Shown: positions 16,847 to 25,739, counted from the first letter of the stretch. The stretch: 48,102 nt of DNA from Rhodocyclales bacterium GT-UBC (GCA_003583745.1 QXPY01000019.1:1-48102); one strand, 5' to 3'. The notes: generated by a model not told the origin, from the sequence alone. Numbers and translations: made by a program.

Positions 16847-18049
16847 TCAATGTCCGGCAAGCCCGGTCCGGCGGAAAAGCAGGTAACCGACAAACGACGC
16901 GCTACAACTGGCCAGGATGGCCCAGGCCATCGGCCGCCCACTACCGTCGTGGAAATAGCTGATCGTCGCGCTGGCCAGCATGCCCAGCCCGAACTGGCTG
17001 GCACCGAACAAGGCCGCTGCCGCGCCGGCGTTCTGTGGATAACGGGCCATCAGCAAACCGACGCAGTTGGCGCCGAGCAAACCGGTCATCGCCACCACGA
17101 CAAAAAGCCCCGGCATGACCAGCCATTGGACATCGCCGACCACCGTACCGACCGACAGCAGCGACGCGCCGCCCAGGCCGCAGGCGCTACCGATGCCAGC
17201 CATGATGGCCGGCCCATGGCTTTTGGCCAGCCGGCTATTGACGTAATTGGCGGCAAAAATGCCGATTGCGTTGGCCGCAAAAAGCAGGCTGTAGGCGGTC
17301 GGAGTGAAATGCTGCAGCTCGATGAAATAGAACGGGCTGGCCGTGATGTAGGCAAACATCGCGGCGAAGGACATGCCGCCGGCCAGCAGCAAGCCGAGCG
17401 CCGCCGGATCGAGCAGCAGGCTGCCATAGATGGCAAAAGCACGGCCCAGCGGCACCTGTTCGCGCCGTTCGGCCGGAAGGGTCTCCGGCAACTGGAACCA
17501 GACCACCACCAGGCAGAGCAGCCCCCAGCCCACCACGGCAGCAAAGGTCCCGCGCCAGCCGAAACCGGCCAGCAAATAACTCCCCAGCACCGGCGCCAGC
17601 AGCGGCGCAATGGCCGTCACCATGGCCATCAGCGACAACTTGCGGATGGCGTCAGTCGGCGAATAGACGTCGCGCACCACCGCCCGGGCCAGCACCGAGG
17701 CCGCACCGCCGCCCAGCGCCTGGACAAAACGCGCCCCGATCAGCTGCTCGACCGAAGCGGCCAGCATGCAGGCCAGGCTGGCGACGACGAACAAGGCGAT
17801 GCCGGTCAGCATCACCGTCCGCCGGCCGTAACGATCGGAAACCGGTCCGTAAAACAGCATGCCCAGCGAAAAGCCGGCCAGAAAGACCGTGATCGACAAC
17901 TGCACCGCTTCGGCCGAGGCGCCCAATCCGGCGCCGATCGCCGGCAAGGCGGGCAGATAGAGGTCGATCGCCAGCGGGCCGAAGGCGACCAGCGCCCCCA
18001 GCAACAGAATGAAACGGCCCTCACGGGCCGAATGGATGACGTTCCTCAT
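16847..18049 (-). CDS. bcr: Bcr/CflA-family drug-efflux MFS transporter
   Basis: 400 residues with 12 hydrophobic segments. The N-terminal FGPLAIDLYLPALPAIG and the MFS loop FYGPVSDRYGRRTVML are characteristic of the Bcr/CflA drug:proton antiporters of the inner membrane (bicyclomycin, chloramphenicol and similar compounds in relatives). The start ATG 18049 has only a weak GGA upstream. It follows gabD in the same direction after 105 bp with a hairpin between, so it is probably transcribed on its own. The substrate is unknown; toxic aromatic intermediates are one possibility. Confidence 0.8.
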   Translation of the reverse strand: MRNVIHSAREGRFILLLGALVAFGPLAIDLYLPALPAIGAGLGASAEAVQLSITVFLAGFSLGMLFYGPVSDRYGRRTVMLTGIALFVVASLACMLAASVEQLIGARFVQALGGGAASVLARAVVRDVYSPTDAIRKLSLMAMVTAIAPLLAPVLGSYLLAGFGWRGTFAAVVGWGLLCLVVVWFQLPETLPAERREQVPLGRAFAIYGSLLLDPAALGLLLAGGMSFAAMFAYITASPFYFIELQHFTPTAYSLLFAANAIGIFAANYVNSRLAKSHGPAIMAGIGSACGLGGASLLSVGTVVGDVQWLVMPGLFVVVAMTGLLGANCVGLLMARYPQNAGAAAALFGASQFGLGMLASATISYFHDGSGRPMAWAILASCSASFVGYLLFRRTGLAGH

Positions 18050-18111
18050 GAAGCTGTCCAGAGCAGAGCGAAATTGGCGCGCAGCTTAGCGGCGATCACC
18101 CCGAGATGCAC

Positions 18112-18151
18112 GCCGGACCAGCCTCGACATATCACGTCGGGGCTGGCCGGC
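18112..18151 (-). terminator. Long hairpin downstream of gabD
   Basis: GCCGG-ACCAGCC-TCGAC (from 18112) pairs with GTCGG-GGCTGG-CCGGC (ending 18151) with one small bulge, starting 3 bases past the gabD stop. Such a stem should stall transcription, although no T-run follows. Confidence 0.4.
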
Positions 18152-18154
18152 GGA

Positions 18155-19609
18155 TTACAGACCGCCCAGCGCCAGATACTTGGTTTCCATGTACTCGTCG
18201 AGGCCGTGGCTCGACCCTTCGCGGCCGACCCCCGACAGCTTGACGCCGCCGAACGGCGCAACCTCGGTCGAAATCAGACCGGTATTGACGCCGACCATGC
18301 CGTATTCGAGCTGCTTGGAAACACGCCAGACACGGCCGTGATCCTTGGAGAAGAAGTAGGCGGCCAGGCCGAACTCAGTATCGTTGGCCATCTGCACGGC
18401 CTCGGCTTCGCTCTTGAAGCGGAACAACGGCGCCACCGGGCCGAAGATTTCCTCCTTCGCCACGGCCATGCCGGTCGTCACATCGGCCAGGATGGTCGGC
18501 TCATACCAGGTGCGGCCGAGGGCATGGCGCTTGCCGCCGGTGACGACCCGCGCCCCCTTGTCGACGGCATCCTTGACCAGCTCCTCGACCTTGTTGATCG
18601 CCGCATCGTCGATCAGCGGACCTTGCGTCACGCCCTCCTCCGTACCGTGGCCCACCTTGAGCGCGGCAACGGCCGTCGCCAGCTTGGCGGCAAAAGCATC
18701 ATAGACACCATCCTGAACCAGGAAGCGGTTGGAACAGACGCAGGTCTGGCCGGCATTGCGGTACTTGGAAGCGAGCGCTCCGGCCACCGCCGCATCGAGA
18801 TCGGCATCGTCGAAGACGATGAAGGGCGCATTGCCGCCCAGTTCCAGCGACATCTTTTTGACCGTGCCGGCGCACTGCTGCATCAGCAATTGACCGATGG
18901 GGGTCGAGCCGGTGAAAGTCAGCTTGCGGACAATCGGGCTGGCCGTCATCACGCCACCGATGGCCGAAGCCTTGCCGGTCACCACACTGAACACACCGGC
19001 CGGCACGCCGGCGCGTTCGGCCAGCTCGGCCAGGGCGAGCGCCGACAACGGCGTCTGCTCGGCCGGCTTGAGGATGATGGTGCAACCGGCAGCCAGTGCC
19101 GGAGCGACCTTGCGGGTGATCATCGCCGACGGGAAATTCCACGGCGTGATCGCCGCGCAAACCCCGACCGGCTCCTTGGTGACAACCAGCTGGCGATCCT
19201 TGAACGGCGACGGAATGACCTCGCCGTAGGCGCGCTTGGCTTCCTCGGCGAACCATTCGATATAGGCGGCGGCGTAGGCAATCTCGCCCTTGGCTTCGGC
19301 CAGCGGCTTGCCCTGCTCGGCCGTCATCAGCGCGGCGAGGTCGTCCTGGTGCGTCATCAGCAGGTCGAACCAGCGACGCAGGATGCGGCTACGTTCGGCG
19401 GCGGTGGTTTCGCGCCAGGTCTTGAGGGCTGCGTCGGCAGCCGCAATGGCGCGCTCGGTTTCGGCGGCGCCGCAACGGGGAACGGTGGCGATGGTTTCGC
19501 CCGTCGCCGGATTGGTGACCGGAAAGGTTTCGCCGGAATCGGCGGGGGTCCAGGCGCCATTGATGTAGCAGGCTTGGCGCAGCAGGGTGGGGTCTTTCAA
19601 TGCCAGCAT
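18155..19609 (-). CDS. gabD: Succinate-semialdehyde dehydrogenase
   Basis: 484 residues, the standard GabD length. Typical GabD stretches are YINGAWTPADSGETFPVTNPATGE-like N-terminus, ITPWNFPSAMITRKVAPALAAGC, the Glu in MSLELGGNAPFIVFDD and the catalytic Cys in NAGQTCVCSNR, plus GLISTEVAPFGG near the end. It oxidises succinic semialdehyde to succinate with NAD(P) in the cytoplasm. AAGGAG lies 8 bases before the ATG. It lies downstream of hpaI, the aldolase that releases succinic semialdehyde, so it closes the homoprotocatechuate pathway into the citric acid cycle, although a large palindrome separates the two genes. Confidence 0.88.
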   Translation of the reverse strand: MLALKDPTLLRQACYINGAWTPADSGETFPVTNPATGETIATVPRCGAAETERAIAAADAALKTWRETTAAERSRILRRWFDLLMTHQDDLAALMTAEQGKPLAEAKGEIAYAAAYIEWFAEEAKRAYGEVIPSPFKDRQLVVTKEPVGVCAAITPWNFPSAMITRKVAPALAAGCTIILKPAEQTPLSALALAELAERAGVPAGVFSVVTGKASAIGGVMTASPIVRKLTFTGSTPIGQLLMQQCAGTVKKMSLELGGNAPFIVFDDADLDAAVAGALASKYRNAGQTCVCSNRFLVQDGVYDAFAAKLATAVAALKVGHGTEEGVTQGPLIDDAAINKVEELVKDAVDKGARVVTGGKRHALGRTWYEPTILADVTTGMAVAKEEIFGPVAPLFRFKSEAEAVQMANDTEFGLAAYFFSKDHGRVWRVSKQLEYGMVGVNTGLISTEVAPFGGVKLSGVGREGSSHGLDEYMETKYLALGGL

Positions 19610-19722
19610 TGGGTAGGCTCCTTGGTTTTGCGTTTTTTGCTGAGTTGGTCTGGGATCAGACCGGGGAGTGTTCTTTGGGTTTGGTCTTGCTTACGACGGG
19701 TACGGGGCTTGTTTTACGTGGG

Positions 19723-19812
19723 GGTTCCGCCTTACGGGCGGGCTTTGCGTTGGTTTCGGCGACGGCGGATGCTGTTCTTGTTTGGCGTAATGGTTCCGCC
19801 TTGCGGGCGGGC
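19723..19812. repeat. Short direct repeat at 69-bp spacing beside the palindrome
   Basis: A 21-bp word beginning GGTTCCGCCTT and ending GGGCGGGC occurs at 19723-19743 and again at 19792-19812, differing at one base. Each copy can also form a small CCGCC/GGCGG hairpin. The second copy forms the outer edge of the large palindrome, and a diverged inverted copy closes its right side. The rest of 19610-19722 holds no gene; the gabD ribosome site is at its start. Confidence 0.6.
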
Positions 19813-20338
19813 GTACTTTCTTCTTGCTTCGCCAAGAAGAAAGTAGCCAAAGAAGAAGGCGACCCCAGGCTACGCGGTCGGCTGCGCCGACTCCCCTGCG
19901 CGACTCGCTGCTGGCGGGGGCTGCGGAACTCGGGGCTACGCCCCTCAAACAGTCCTCGCCCTCTTTCCGCCATCAGCTCCGTTGCTCGGCGCTCCACATG
20001 GGGACCCGTAAAGACGTCGCCGCCGAACCGGTGGGGATGGTTTTGGACAGTTTTCAGCAATCGACCGCCCAAAAACGCCGTTTTTGTTTTTTCCTGGGCA
20101 GAGCCGTCGTTCCAAGACGCTTTTCGGGTCCTCCTGAGAGGCGCTGAGCAACGCAGGTTTGAGCGGGAAAAGGGCGAGGACTGTCTGAGGGCGCAGCCCG
20201 AGTTCCGCAGCCCCCGCTCAAACCGAGTAGCGCAAGGGACCCGCATAGCGGGCGCCGCCCCGGGGGTCGCCTTTTCTTTGGCTACTTTCTTTTGGCGAAG
20301 CAAAAGAAAGTATGCCCGCGCCGCCAGCGCGGAACCCA
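19792..20338. repeat. Large imperfect palindrome with nested hairpins, non-coding
   Basis: About 550 bp folded around a centre near 20070. Outer arms 19809-19866 and 20263-20319 are nearly perfect inverted copies. Each arm itself contains a perfect hairpin: 19814-19845 (13-bp stem, ACTTTCTTCTTG arm) and 20283-20312 (ACTTTCTTTTG arm). Symmetry continues inward: the word GGGGGCTGCGGAACTCGGG and the word CAGTCCTCGCCCT recur inverted on the right. At the apex CAAAAAC/GTTTTTG (20070-20086) is followed by a T-run. Open frames exist on both strands, but they mirror each other because of the symmetry and I do not call them genes. I recall similar dispersed sequences between genes of many proteobacteria. 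It separates hpaI from gabD and could act as a transcript end or a mobile non-autonomous element. Confidence 0.75.
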
Positions 20339-20386
20339 CCGGTTCAGCAAGCGCGCCAAACGGAGAATAGGGCGACAAAGCAGCCA

Positions 20387-21184
20387 TCAGTACGCCGCCC
20401 CACCCTTCGAAACATCCTTCTTCTTGAACTTGTCGGCCAGCGCCACCGCCGAATTGCGCAGCAGCAGGGCGTCGACACCAACCAGCAGGAAGCTCGCCCC
20501 GATCTCACGATAGGCTTCCGCCGCAGCCGGATCAGCCGAGAACACCCCGGCCGCCTTGCCGGCCGCGGCGATCTTGCCGATGGCAGCGGCCACGGCGGCC
20601 TTGACGTCGGCGTGACCGGGATTGCCGAGATGCCCCATCGAGGCGGCGAGGTCGGACGGGCCGATAAAGACGGCATCGACACCTTCGACCTTGAGGATGT
20701 CGTCAAGACCGGCCAGCCCGACTGTCGATTCGATCTGCACGATCAGGCACATTTCCTGGTCGGCCTTGGCGAAATAGCCTTCGACGCCGTTCCAGCGGGC
20801 AGCGCGGGCCATCGCCGTGCCAACGCCGCGGATGCCATGCGGCGGATAGCGCATGGCACGCACCAGCTTTTCGGCCTCGGCGGCGGTTTCGACCATCGGC
20901 ACCATCAGGGTCTGGGCGCCGCCGTCGAGCAGTTGCTTGATGCGCGCGACGTCGTGGTCGACGGTACGGACCACTGGCTTGACCGGATAAGGCGCCAGCG
21001 CCTGCAGTTGTTCGATGATCGAGCGCAGGTCGTTGGGGCCGTGCTCGCCGTCGATCAGCAACCAGTCGAAACCGGTGCCGGCGACGACTTCGGCGGTGTA
21101 GGCGCTGGCCAGACCGAGAAACAGGCCGATCTGGGTTTCGCCGGCCACCAGGGCGCGCTTGAAGGTATTGAGAGGCATGTCCAT
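20387..21184 (-). CDS. hpaI: 4-hydroxy-2-oxoheptane-1,7-dioate aldolase
   Basis: 265 residues of the HpcH/HpaI class II pyruvate aldolases. Conserved features are GLFLGLAS, DWLLIDGEHGPND with the active-site Glu-His, RVGTAMARAARW-type stretch and the metal-ligand Glu in VQIESTVGLAGLDDI and IGPSDLAASMG. It cleaves 4-hydroxy-2-oxoheptanedioate into pyruvate and succinic semialdehyde, the last ring-derived step of homoprotocatechuate degradation. The start ATG 21184 has GGGAG 6 bases upstream; an in-frame ATG at 21178 follows. It is the last gene of the TRAP-hpa operon, 16 bp after hpaH, and the large palindrome lies directly downstream. Confidence 0.92.
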   Translation of the reverse strand: MDMPLNTFKRALVAGETQIGLFLGLASAYTAEVVAGTGFDWLLIDGEHGPNDLRSIIEQLQALAPYPVKPVVRTVDHDVARIKQLLDGGAQTLMVPMVETAAEAEKLVRAMRYPPHGIRGVGTAMARAARWNGVEGYFAKADQEMCLIVQIESTVGLAGLDDILKVEGVDAVFIGPSDLAASMGHLGNPGHADVKAAVAAAIGKIAAAGKAAGVFSADPAAAEAYREIGASFLLVGVDALLLRNSAVALADKFKKKDVSKGGAAY

Positions 21185-21200
21185 GATCGACTCCCGGGCT

Positions 21201-22004
21201 TCAGACAAAACGGCAGGTGATGTTGCCGAGCGGGCCGTAGTCGACATGGAAGGTGTCGCCCCGGCTGGCCGGCACCGGCCGCGTGAAGGAACCGGCGAGG
21301 ATGATCTGGCCCGGCTCCAGCGCCACGCCGTGCGGGGCGAAACGCTTGGCCAGCCAGGAGATGCCGTTCGCCGGATGGTTGAGCACGCCGGCCGCGACGC
21401 CGGTTTCTTCGATCACGCCATTGCGATAGAGCAAGGCCGAAACCCAGCGCAGATCGAAGTCCATCGGCTTGACCGGGCGGCCGCCCATGATGATGCCGGC
21501 GTTGGCGGCATTGTCCGAAATGGTGTCGAAAACCTTGCGCGGCCGCTTGCTGTCCGGGTCGATCCGCTGCGAGCGGGCATCGATCAGTTCCAGCGCCGGA
21601 ATGACGTAGTCGGTGGCGGAGAGCACGTCGAGCATGCTGACGTTTTCGCCTTCGAGGCGGTCTTTCAGGATGAAGGCCAGTTCGACCTCGATCATCGGCA
21701 CGATGAAGCGATCGACCGGAATTTCGCCGCCGTCGGCGAAGACCATGTCGTCAAGCAGCGTGCCGTAGTCCGGCTCATTGATCTGCGACGACATCTGCAT
21801 GGCGCGCGAGGTCAGGCCGATCTTGTGGCCGACGATCTTGCGCCCTTCGGCGATCTTCATGTCGACCCAGGCTTTCTGGATCGCATAGGCGTCGGGGATG
21901 GTGATGTCCGGGTAATCCAGCGAAATCTGGCGGATCTGCTGGCGGGTCTTTTCGGCTTCGTGGAAGCGACGGGCAGTCGCTTCGATAATGTCTTGGCTGA
22001 GCAT
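21201..22004 (-). CDS. hpaH: 2-oxo-hept-4-ene-1,7-dioate hydratase
   Basis: 267 residues, matching HpaH/HpcG length. The sequence IVGHKIGLTSRAMQMSSQI, the metal-ligand Glu pair in MIEVELAFIL, and ALELIDAR belong to the MhpD/HpaH hydratases. It adds water to the 2-oxo-heptenedioate to give the HpaI substrate, using a divalent metal. The start at 22004 has AGAGGA with proper spacing; the ATG at 22010 directly touches that site. Twenty bases separate it from hpaF. It occupies the expected place between isomerase and aldolase. Confidence 0.92.
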   Translation of the reverse strand: MLSQDIIEATARRFHEAEKTRQQIRQISLDYPDITIPDAYAIQKAWVDMKIAEGRKIVGHKIGLTSRAMQMSSQINEPDYGTLLDDMVFADGGEIPVDRFIVPMIEVELAFILKDRLEGENVSMLDVLSATDYVIPALELIDARSQRIDPDSKRPRKVFDTISDNAANAGIIMGGRPVKPMDFDLRWVSALLYRNGVIEETGVAAGVLNHPANGISWLAKRFAPHGVALEPGQIILAGSFTRPVPASRGDTFHVDYGPLGNITCRFV

Positions 22005-22024
22005 GGTCATTCCTCTTGGTGGGG

Positions 22025-22420
22025 TTAGGCCTTCTTGTAACGGGCGTGGATATTGTTTTTCTTCCAGGTGCCGGCTTCGCTGAATTCCGAGAATTCCATC
22101 GACAGCGCCAGGCCGCGCTGCGCGAAGACGGCAGCGAAGTGTTCCGTGATCATGGCGAACAGTTCGTCGCAGGCTTTCTTCTTCTCGGCGTCGCTGCGTC
22201 CGGCCCCGACTTTCAGCGAGGCATGCACGAAAGCATCGTCCGGCCGGCTGCCGTCGGCGACGCAGTAGTCCTTCAGCCAATGCACGCGGGAGCGGATGCC
22301 GCCAATCGGGAACACCCCACCCTGCGCAATCAGAATCTGGTTGGATTTCTGCAACAGCCCCGGGATATCGTTCTCGGCGGTATCGAGGTTGTCGGTGATT
22401 TCGTAGATCAGATGGGGCAT
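22025..22420 (-). CDS. hpaF: 5-carboxymethyl-2-hydroxymuconate isomerase
   Basis: 131 residues, the size of HpaF/HpcD (PF02962). The N-terminus MPHLIYEITDNL gives the Pro after the initiator Met that serves as the catalytic base in this tautomerase-like fold. VHASLKVGAGRSDAEKKKACDELF is also typical. It isomerises 5-carboxymethyl-2-hydroxymuconate to 5-oxo-pent-3-ene-1,2,5-tricarboxylate in the cytoplasm. AGGAG lies 6 bases before the ATG. It lies between the dioxygenase copy and hpaH in the operon. Confidence 0.92.
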   Translation of the reverse strand: MPHLIYEITDNLDTAENDIPGLLQKSNQILIAQGGVFPIGGIRSRVHWLKDYCVADGSRPDDAFVHASLKVGAGRSDAEKKKACDELFAMITEHFAAVFAQRGLALSMEFSEFSEAGTWKKNNIHARYKKA

Positions 22421-22444
22421 TCCGTGCTCCTGAAAAATGCTGGA

Positions 22445-23326
22445 CTAGGCAGCCAGCTTGTCGGTCAGCGGCGGGATGCCGGCAACCGGGAAATTGACGA
22501 CGACCTGGCCGGTACCCGAGCTTTCGAAGTAAGGGCAGACGATTTCGGCCTGGCCGACATACCTGTCCCAGCCCAGCGCGCCGAACAGCATCGCGGTGTC
22601 GTGCATGTGGCCTTCGCCGGTGCAGTACTTGGCGTACTCGGGCAACATGCGCAGGAAAGTCGGCCAGTCGCCGGCCTCCCACAGTTGCAGGGCACGCAGG
22701 TCGGCCTGCTTGTTGAATTCGCGGCTGATCGTGTTGAAGCCTTCCTCGACCAGGCGGTTCTCCCAGATCTGGTGCGACAGCGAACCGCTGGCGATGATCG
22801 CCACCTTGCTGTCGCTGCGCGCCACGGCCTTTGCCAGGGCTTCGCCGATGATGCGCGACTCTTCCAGGCTGCCGAAGGTGCTCCAGCCGGCAATCGAGAC
22901 GACGCGGATCTTGCCTTCCGGATTCATGTAGCGCATCGGCAGGATGGTGCCGTATTCGAGATCGAGCGAAGCGACCTGGTGGGCACGCGTCTTGACGCCC
23001 ATCGCCGTGGCTTCGGCGGCGATCAGGTCGCCCAGTTCCGGGTTGCCCGGGAAGGCGTAGGCCAGGTCCTGGATGAAGTGCGGGAACTCGTGGCTGGTGT
23101 AATTGCCCTTGTGCACCGCGTTGTTGTTGATGTGGTAGCCGGCATTGATCAGCCAGTGCGTGTCGAAAACAACGAAGGTATCGACGTCCAACGCCACGGC
23201 ACGGCGGCCGATCTCGCGTTCGGCGTCGATCGCCGCCTGACGGCAGCCGGCGGTCGGGCCGGGCATTTCGGAAAGCAGCATTGACGGCACATGCGTGGCC
23301 TTGACGGCCATGACGATTTCACCCAT
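22445..23326 (-). CDS. 3,4-dihydroxyphenylacetate 2,3-dioxygenase paralogue
   Basis: 293 residues of the LigB-type class III extradiol dioxygenases, homologous along its length to its upstream neighbour. The likely iron ligands are kept: His12 in ATHVPSM and His57 in VVFDTHW, with the late EGHMHDTAML segment also conserved. It differs from the neighbour around substrate-facing stretches (LINAGYHINNNAVHKGNYTS against LVNSGYHINCAPSWEGIYTS) and has a longer C-terminus (VAGIPPLTDKLAA). It probably cleaves homoprotocatechuate or a related catechol; which copy is the main enzyme cannot be told from sequence, but this one looks less like E. coli HpaD. AAGGAG stands before ATG 23326. The gap to its upstream paralogue is 67 bp. 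Confidence 0.8.
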   Translation of the reverse strand: MGEIVMAVKATHVPSMLLSEMPGPTAGCRQAAIDAEREIGRRAVALDVDTFVVFDTHWLINAGYHINNNAVHKGNYTSHEFPHFIQDLAYAFPGNPELGDLIAAEATAMGVKTRAHQVASLDLEYGTILPMRYMNPEGKIRVVSIAGWSTFGSLEESRIIGEALAKAVARSDSKVAIIASGSLSHQIWENRLVEEGFNTISREFNKQADLRALQLWEAGDWPTFLRMLPEYAKYCTGEGHMHDTAMLFGALGWDRYVGQAEIVCPYFESSGTGQVVVNFPVAGIPPLTDKLAA

Positions 23327-23393
23327 GAAACGGTCTCCTTTGGTATAGGGAAAAGGCTTCTCTCTTGGGGGTCATCACTGGCTTTACGCTCTT

Positions 23394-24242
23394 TTAGACG
23401 GGAAATACGACGTTGATCTGGCCGGTGCCGGACGAACCGAAGTAAGGCGTCACCACTTCGGCCTTGCCCTGGTAATCCTCGGCGCCGAGCACACCAAGCA
23501 GCATCGCGGTGTCGTGCATCATCCCTTCGCCATGACACTTCACGGCGTACTCCGGCAACATGCCGCAGAAGGTCTTCCAGTCGCCTTTCTTCCACAGTTC
23601 GACGACGTGGTGATCGACGCTTTCCAGGAAGGGCGTCCAGACCTTGTGCATGAACTGGTCGGCGGTCCCGTTCTGGGCGAAGCGATGCGACAGCGAGCCG
23701 GAAGCCAGCACGGCGACGTTGCCCTCGAATTTCTCCTCGATCGCCTTACGCACGGCACGGCCCAGTGCAATCGAATCGGCCAGGTCATGCACGGTGCACA
23801 AGGCCGAGATGGAAACCACCTTGAAGCGCTTGTCCTCGTTCATGTAGCGCATCGGCACCAGGGTGCCGTATTCCAGCGCCAGGCTGGTCGCATCGTGGGC
23901 GCGGGTATGCACGCCGGCGGCGGTGGCCACCTCGGCGATGGCATGGCCGAGGGCCGGGCTGCCTTCGTACGAGAACGGCATGTTCTTGATGAAATGCGGC
24001 AGCTCATTGGAGGTATAGATCCCCTCCCAGGACGGCGCACAGTTGATGTGGTAACCGGAATTGACCAGCCAGTGCGTGTCGAAGACGACGATGGTGTCGA
24101 CATTGAGTTCGCGCATGCGGCGGGCGATCTCCTTGTGACCGTCGATGGCGGCCTGGCGACAGCCCTTGTGCGGCCCGTCCAGTTCCGACAGGTACATCGA
24201 CGGAACGTGGGTGATCTTGGCGGCGAGTACGAGTTTGCCCAT
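23394..24242 (-). CDS. hpaD: 3,4-dihydroxyphenylacetate 2,3-dioxygenase
   Basis: 282 residues, very close in pattern to E. coli HpaD/HpcB (MGKL-LAAKITHVPSMYLSEL, GCRQ-AIDGHKEI, TLVPMRYMNEDK-FKVVSISA-CTVHD). His12 and His57 are the probable Fe(II) ligands. It opens the ring of homoprotocatechuate between carbons 2 and 3 to give 5-carboxymethyl-2-hydroxymuconate semialdehyde. GGAGGAG lies 9 bases before ATG 24242. It follows hpaE by 24 bp. A second homologous copy follows directly downstream, an uncommon tandem arrangement. Confidence 0.92.
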   Translation of the reverse strand: MGKLVLAAKITHVPSMYLSELDGPHKGCRQAAIDGHKEIARRMRELNVDTIVVFDTHWLVNSGYHINCAPSWEGIYTSNELPHFIKNMPFSYEGSPALGHAIAEVATAAGVHTRAHDATSLALEYGTLVPMRYMNEDKRFKVVSISALCTVHDLADSIALGRAVRKAIEEKFEGNVAVLASGSLSHRFAQNGTADQFMHKVWTPFLESVDHHVVELWKKGDWKTFCGMLPEYAVKCHGEGMMHDTAMLLGVLGAEDYQGKAEVVTPYFGSSGTGQINVVFPV

Positions 24243-24266
24243 TTTTTCTGTCTCCTCCAGGTGCGC

Positions 24267-25721
24267 TTAAACGCCCCAGCGCGGGATGTGGTGGCTGCCG
24301 TAGGACACGGCGATGTTCTTGGCTTCGCAGAACACTTCGAAGCTGTAGTGGTTGCCTTCGCGGCCGGTGCCGGAAGCCTTCGAACCGCCGAAGGGCTGGC
24401 GCAGATCGCGGACGTTCTGGCTGTTGACGAAGGTCATGCCCGACTCGATGGCCTTGGCCAGGCGAATGGCGCGGCCGGTGTTGTTGGTCCACAGATAGGA
24501 CGAGAGACCGTAGATGGTGTCGTTGGCGATGCGCACGGCGTCCTCTTCGGTCTTGAAGCGGATGATGCAGGGCACCGGCCCGAAGATTTCTTCCTGGGCG
24601 ATGCGCATGCTGTTGTCGACATCGGCGAAGACGGTCGGCTGCACCCAGAAACCGTTCTTGAACTTGTCGGCGACGACCGGCGTGCCGCCGCCGAAGACGA
24701 CCTTGGCGCCTTCCTGCTTGCCCAGCTCGATGTAGTAATTGACCTTGTCCTGATGGCCCTTGGAGATCATCGGACCGATCACCGTGTTCGGGTCCATCGG
24801 GTCGCCCACCGTCAGCTTGGCGGCACGGGCCGCGAAGTCGGCGACGAACTTGTCGTAGATGCCTTCCTGGACAATGATCCGCGAACCGGCGGTGCAGCGT
24901 TCGCCGTTATTCGAGAAGATCATGAAGATGGCGGCGTCGAGGGCGCGTTCGTAGTCGGCGTCGTCGAAGATGATGAACGGCGACTTGCCGCCCAGTTCCA
25001 TCGAGAACTTCTTCAGGCCGGCGGCCTTGACGATGCGGTTGCCAGTGGCGGTCGAACCGGTGAAGGAAATCGAGCGCACATCCGGGTGCGACACCAGCGG
25101 CTCGCCGGCCTTGTCGCCGAAGCCCTGGACGACGTTGAAGACGCCCGGCGGGATGCCGGCTTCGAGGGCCAGTTCGCCGAGACGATTGGCGGTCAGCGGC
25201 GACAGCTCGGACATCTTCATCACGGCGGTGTTGCCGAAAGCCAGGCAGGGCGCGGTCTTCCAGGTGGCGGTCATGAACGGCACGTTCCACGGCGAGATCA
25301 GCGCGCAAACGCCGACCGGCTGCCACAGCGTGTAGTTGAGGTGGCCGGTATCGGAATCGTAGGTTTCGCCGTGCATGTGCTGGATCAGCTCGGCGAAGTA
25401 GTTGAAGTTGTCGGAAGCACGGGGCACCAGCACGCGCTTGGTCTGGTTGGTGACCTGGCCGCAGTCAGCGGTTTCCATGTCGGCGATCGGTTCGACATTG
25501 GCGGCAATCAGTTCGCCCAGACGGCGCACCAGGCGGGCGCGTTCCTTGACCGGCGTCGCGGCCCAGCCCGGAAAGGCGGCCTTGGCGGCGGCCACCGCGG
25601 CATTGACTTCCTCGGCACCGCCGCTGGCGACTTCGGCCAGCACTTCGCCGGTGGCCGGGTTGATGGTCTGGAAGGTTTCCTTGCTGTCGACCTTCTGGCC
25701 GTTGATGATGTGTTTGATCAT
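24267..25721 (-). CDS. hpaE: 5-carboxymethyl-2-hydroxymuconate semialdehyde dehydrogenase
   Basis: 484 residues of the ALDH superfamily. HpaE-like features are ISPWNVPFMTATWKTAPCLAFGN, the Glu in SMELGGKSPFIIFDD and catalytic Cys in NNGERCTAGSRI, with NVRDLRQPFGGSKASGTGREG near the end. It oxidises the ring-cleavage semialdehyde to 5-carboxymethyl-2-hydroxymuconate with NAD in the cytoplasm. The ATG at 25721 has only a weak purine-rich site; the 18-bp gap to hpaG2 suggests re-initiation. Clearly different in sequence from the two aldehyde dehydrogenases at 2498 and 30839. Confidence 0.93.
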   Translation of the reverse strand: MIKHIINGQKVDSKETFQTINPATGEVLAEVASGGAEEVNAAVAAAKAAFPGWAATPVKERARLVRRLGELIAANVEPIADMETADCGQVTNQTKRVLVPRASDNFNYFAELIQHMHGETYDSDTGHLNYTLWQPVGVCALISPWNVPFMTATWKTAPCLAFGNTAVMKMSELSPLTANRLGELALEAGIPPGVFNVVQGFGDKAGEPLVSHPDVRSISFTGSTATGNRIVKAAGLKKFSMELGGKSPFIIFDDADYERALDAAIFMIFSNNGERCTAGSRIIVQEGIYDKFVADFAARAAKLTVGDPMDPNTVIGPMISKGHQDKVNYYIELGKQEGAKVVFGGGTPVVADKFKNGFWVQPTVFADVDNSMRIAQEEIFGPVPCIIRFKTEEDAVRIANDTIYGLSSYLWTNNTGRAIRLAKAIESGMTFVNSQNVRDLRQPFGGSKASGTGREGNHYSFEVFCEAKNIAVSYGSHHIPRWGV

Positions 25722-25739
25722 GCTGTTCTCGCTTTCTGT

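Noticed and set aside
16766..19846. A 1026-codon open frame on the plus strand
   Set aside because: Antisense to the Bcr pump and gabD and running into the palindrome; composition is Arg/Gln/His-rich without a fold.
19600..20387. Open frames of about 250 codons on both strands through the palindrome
   Set aside because: The two predicted proteins resemble each other only because the DNA is symmetrical. No ribosome site and no domain were seen.
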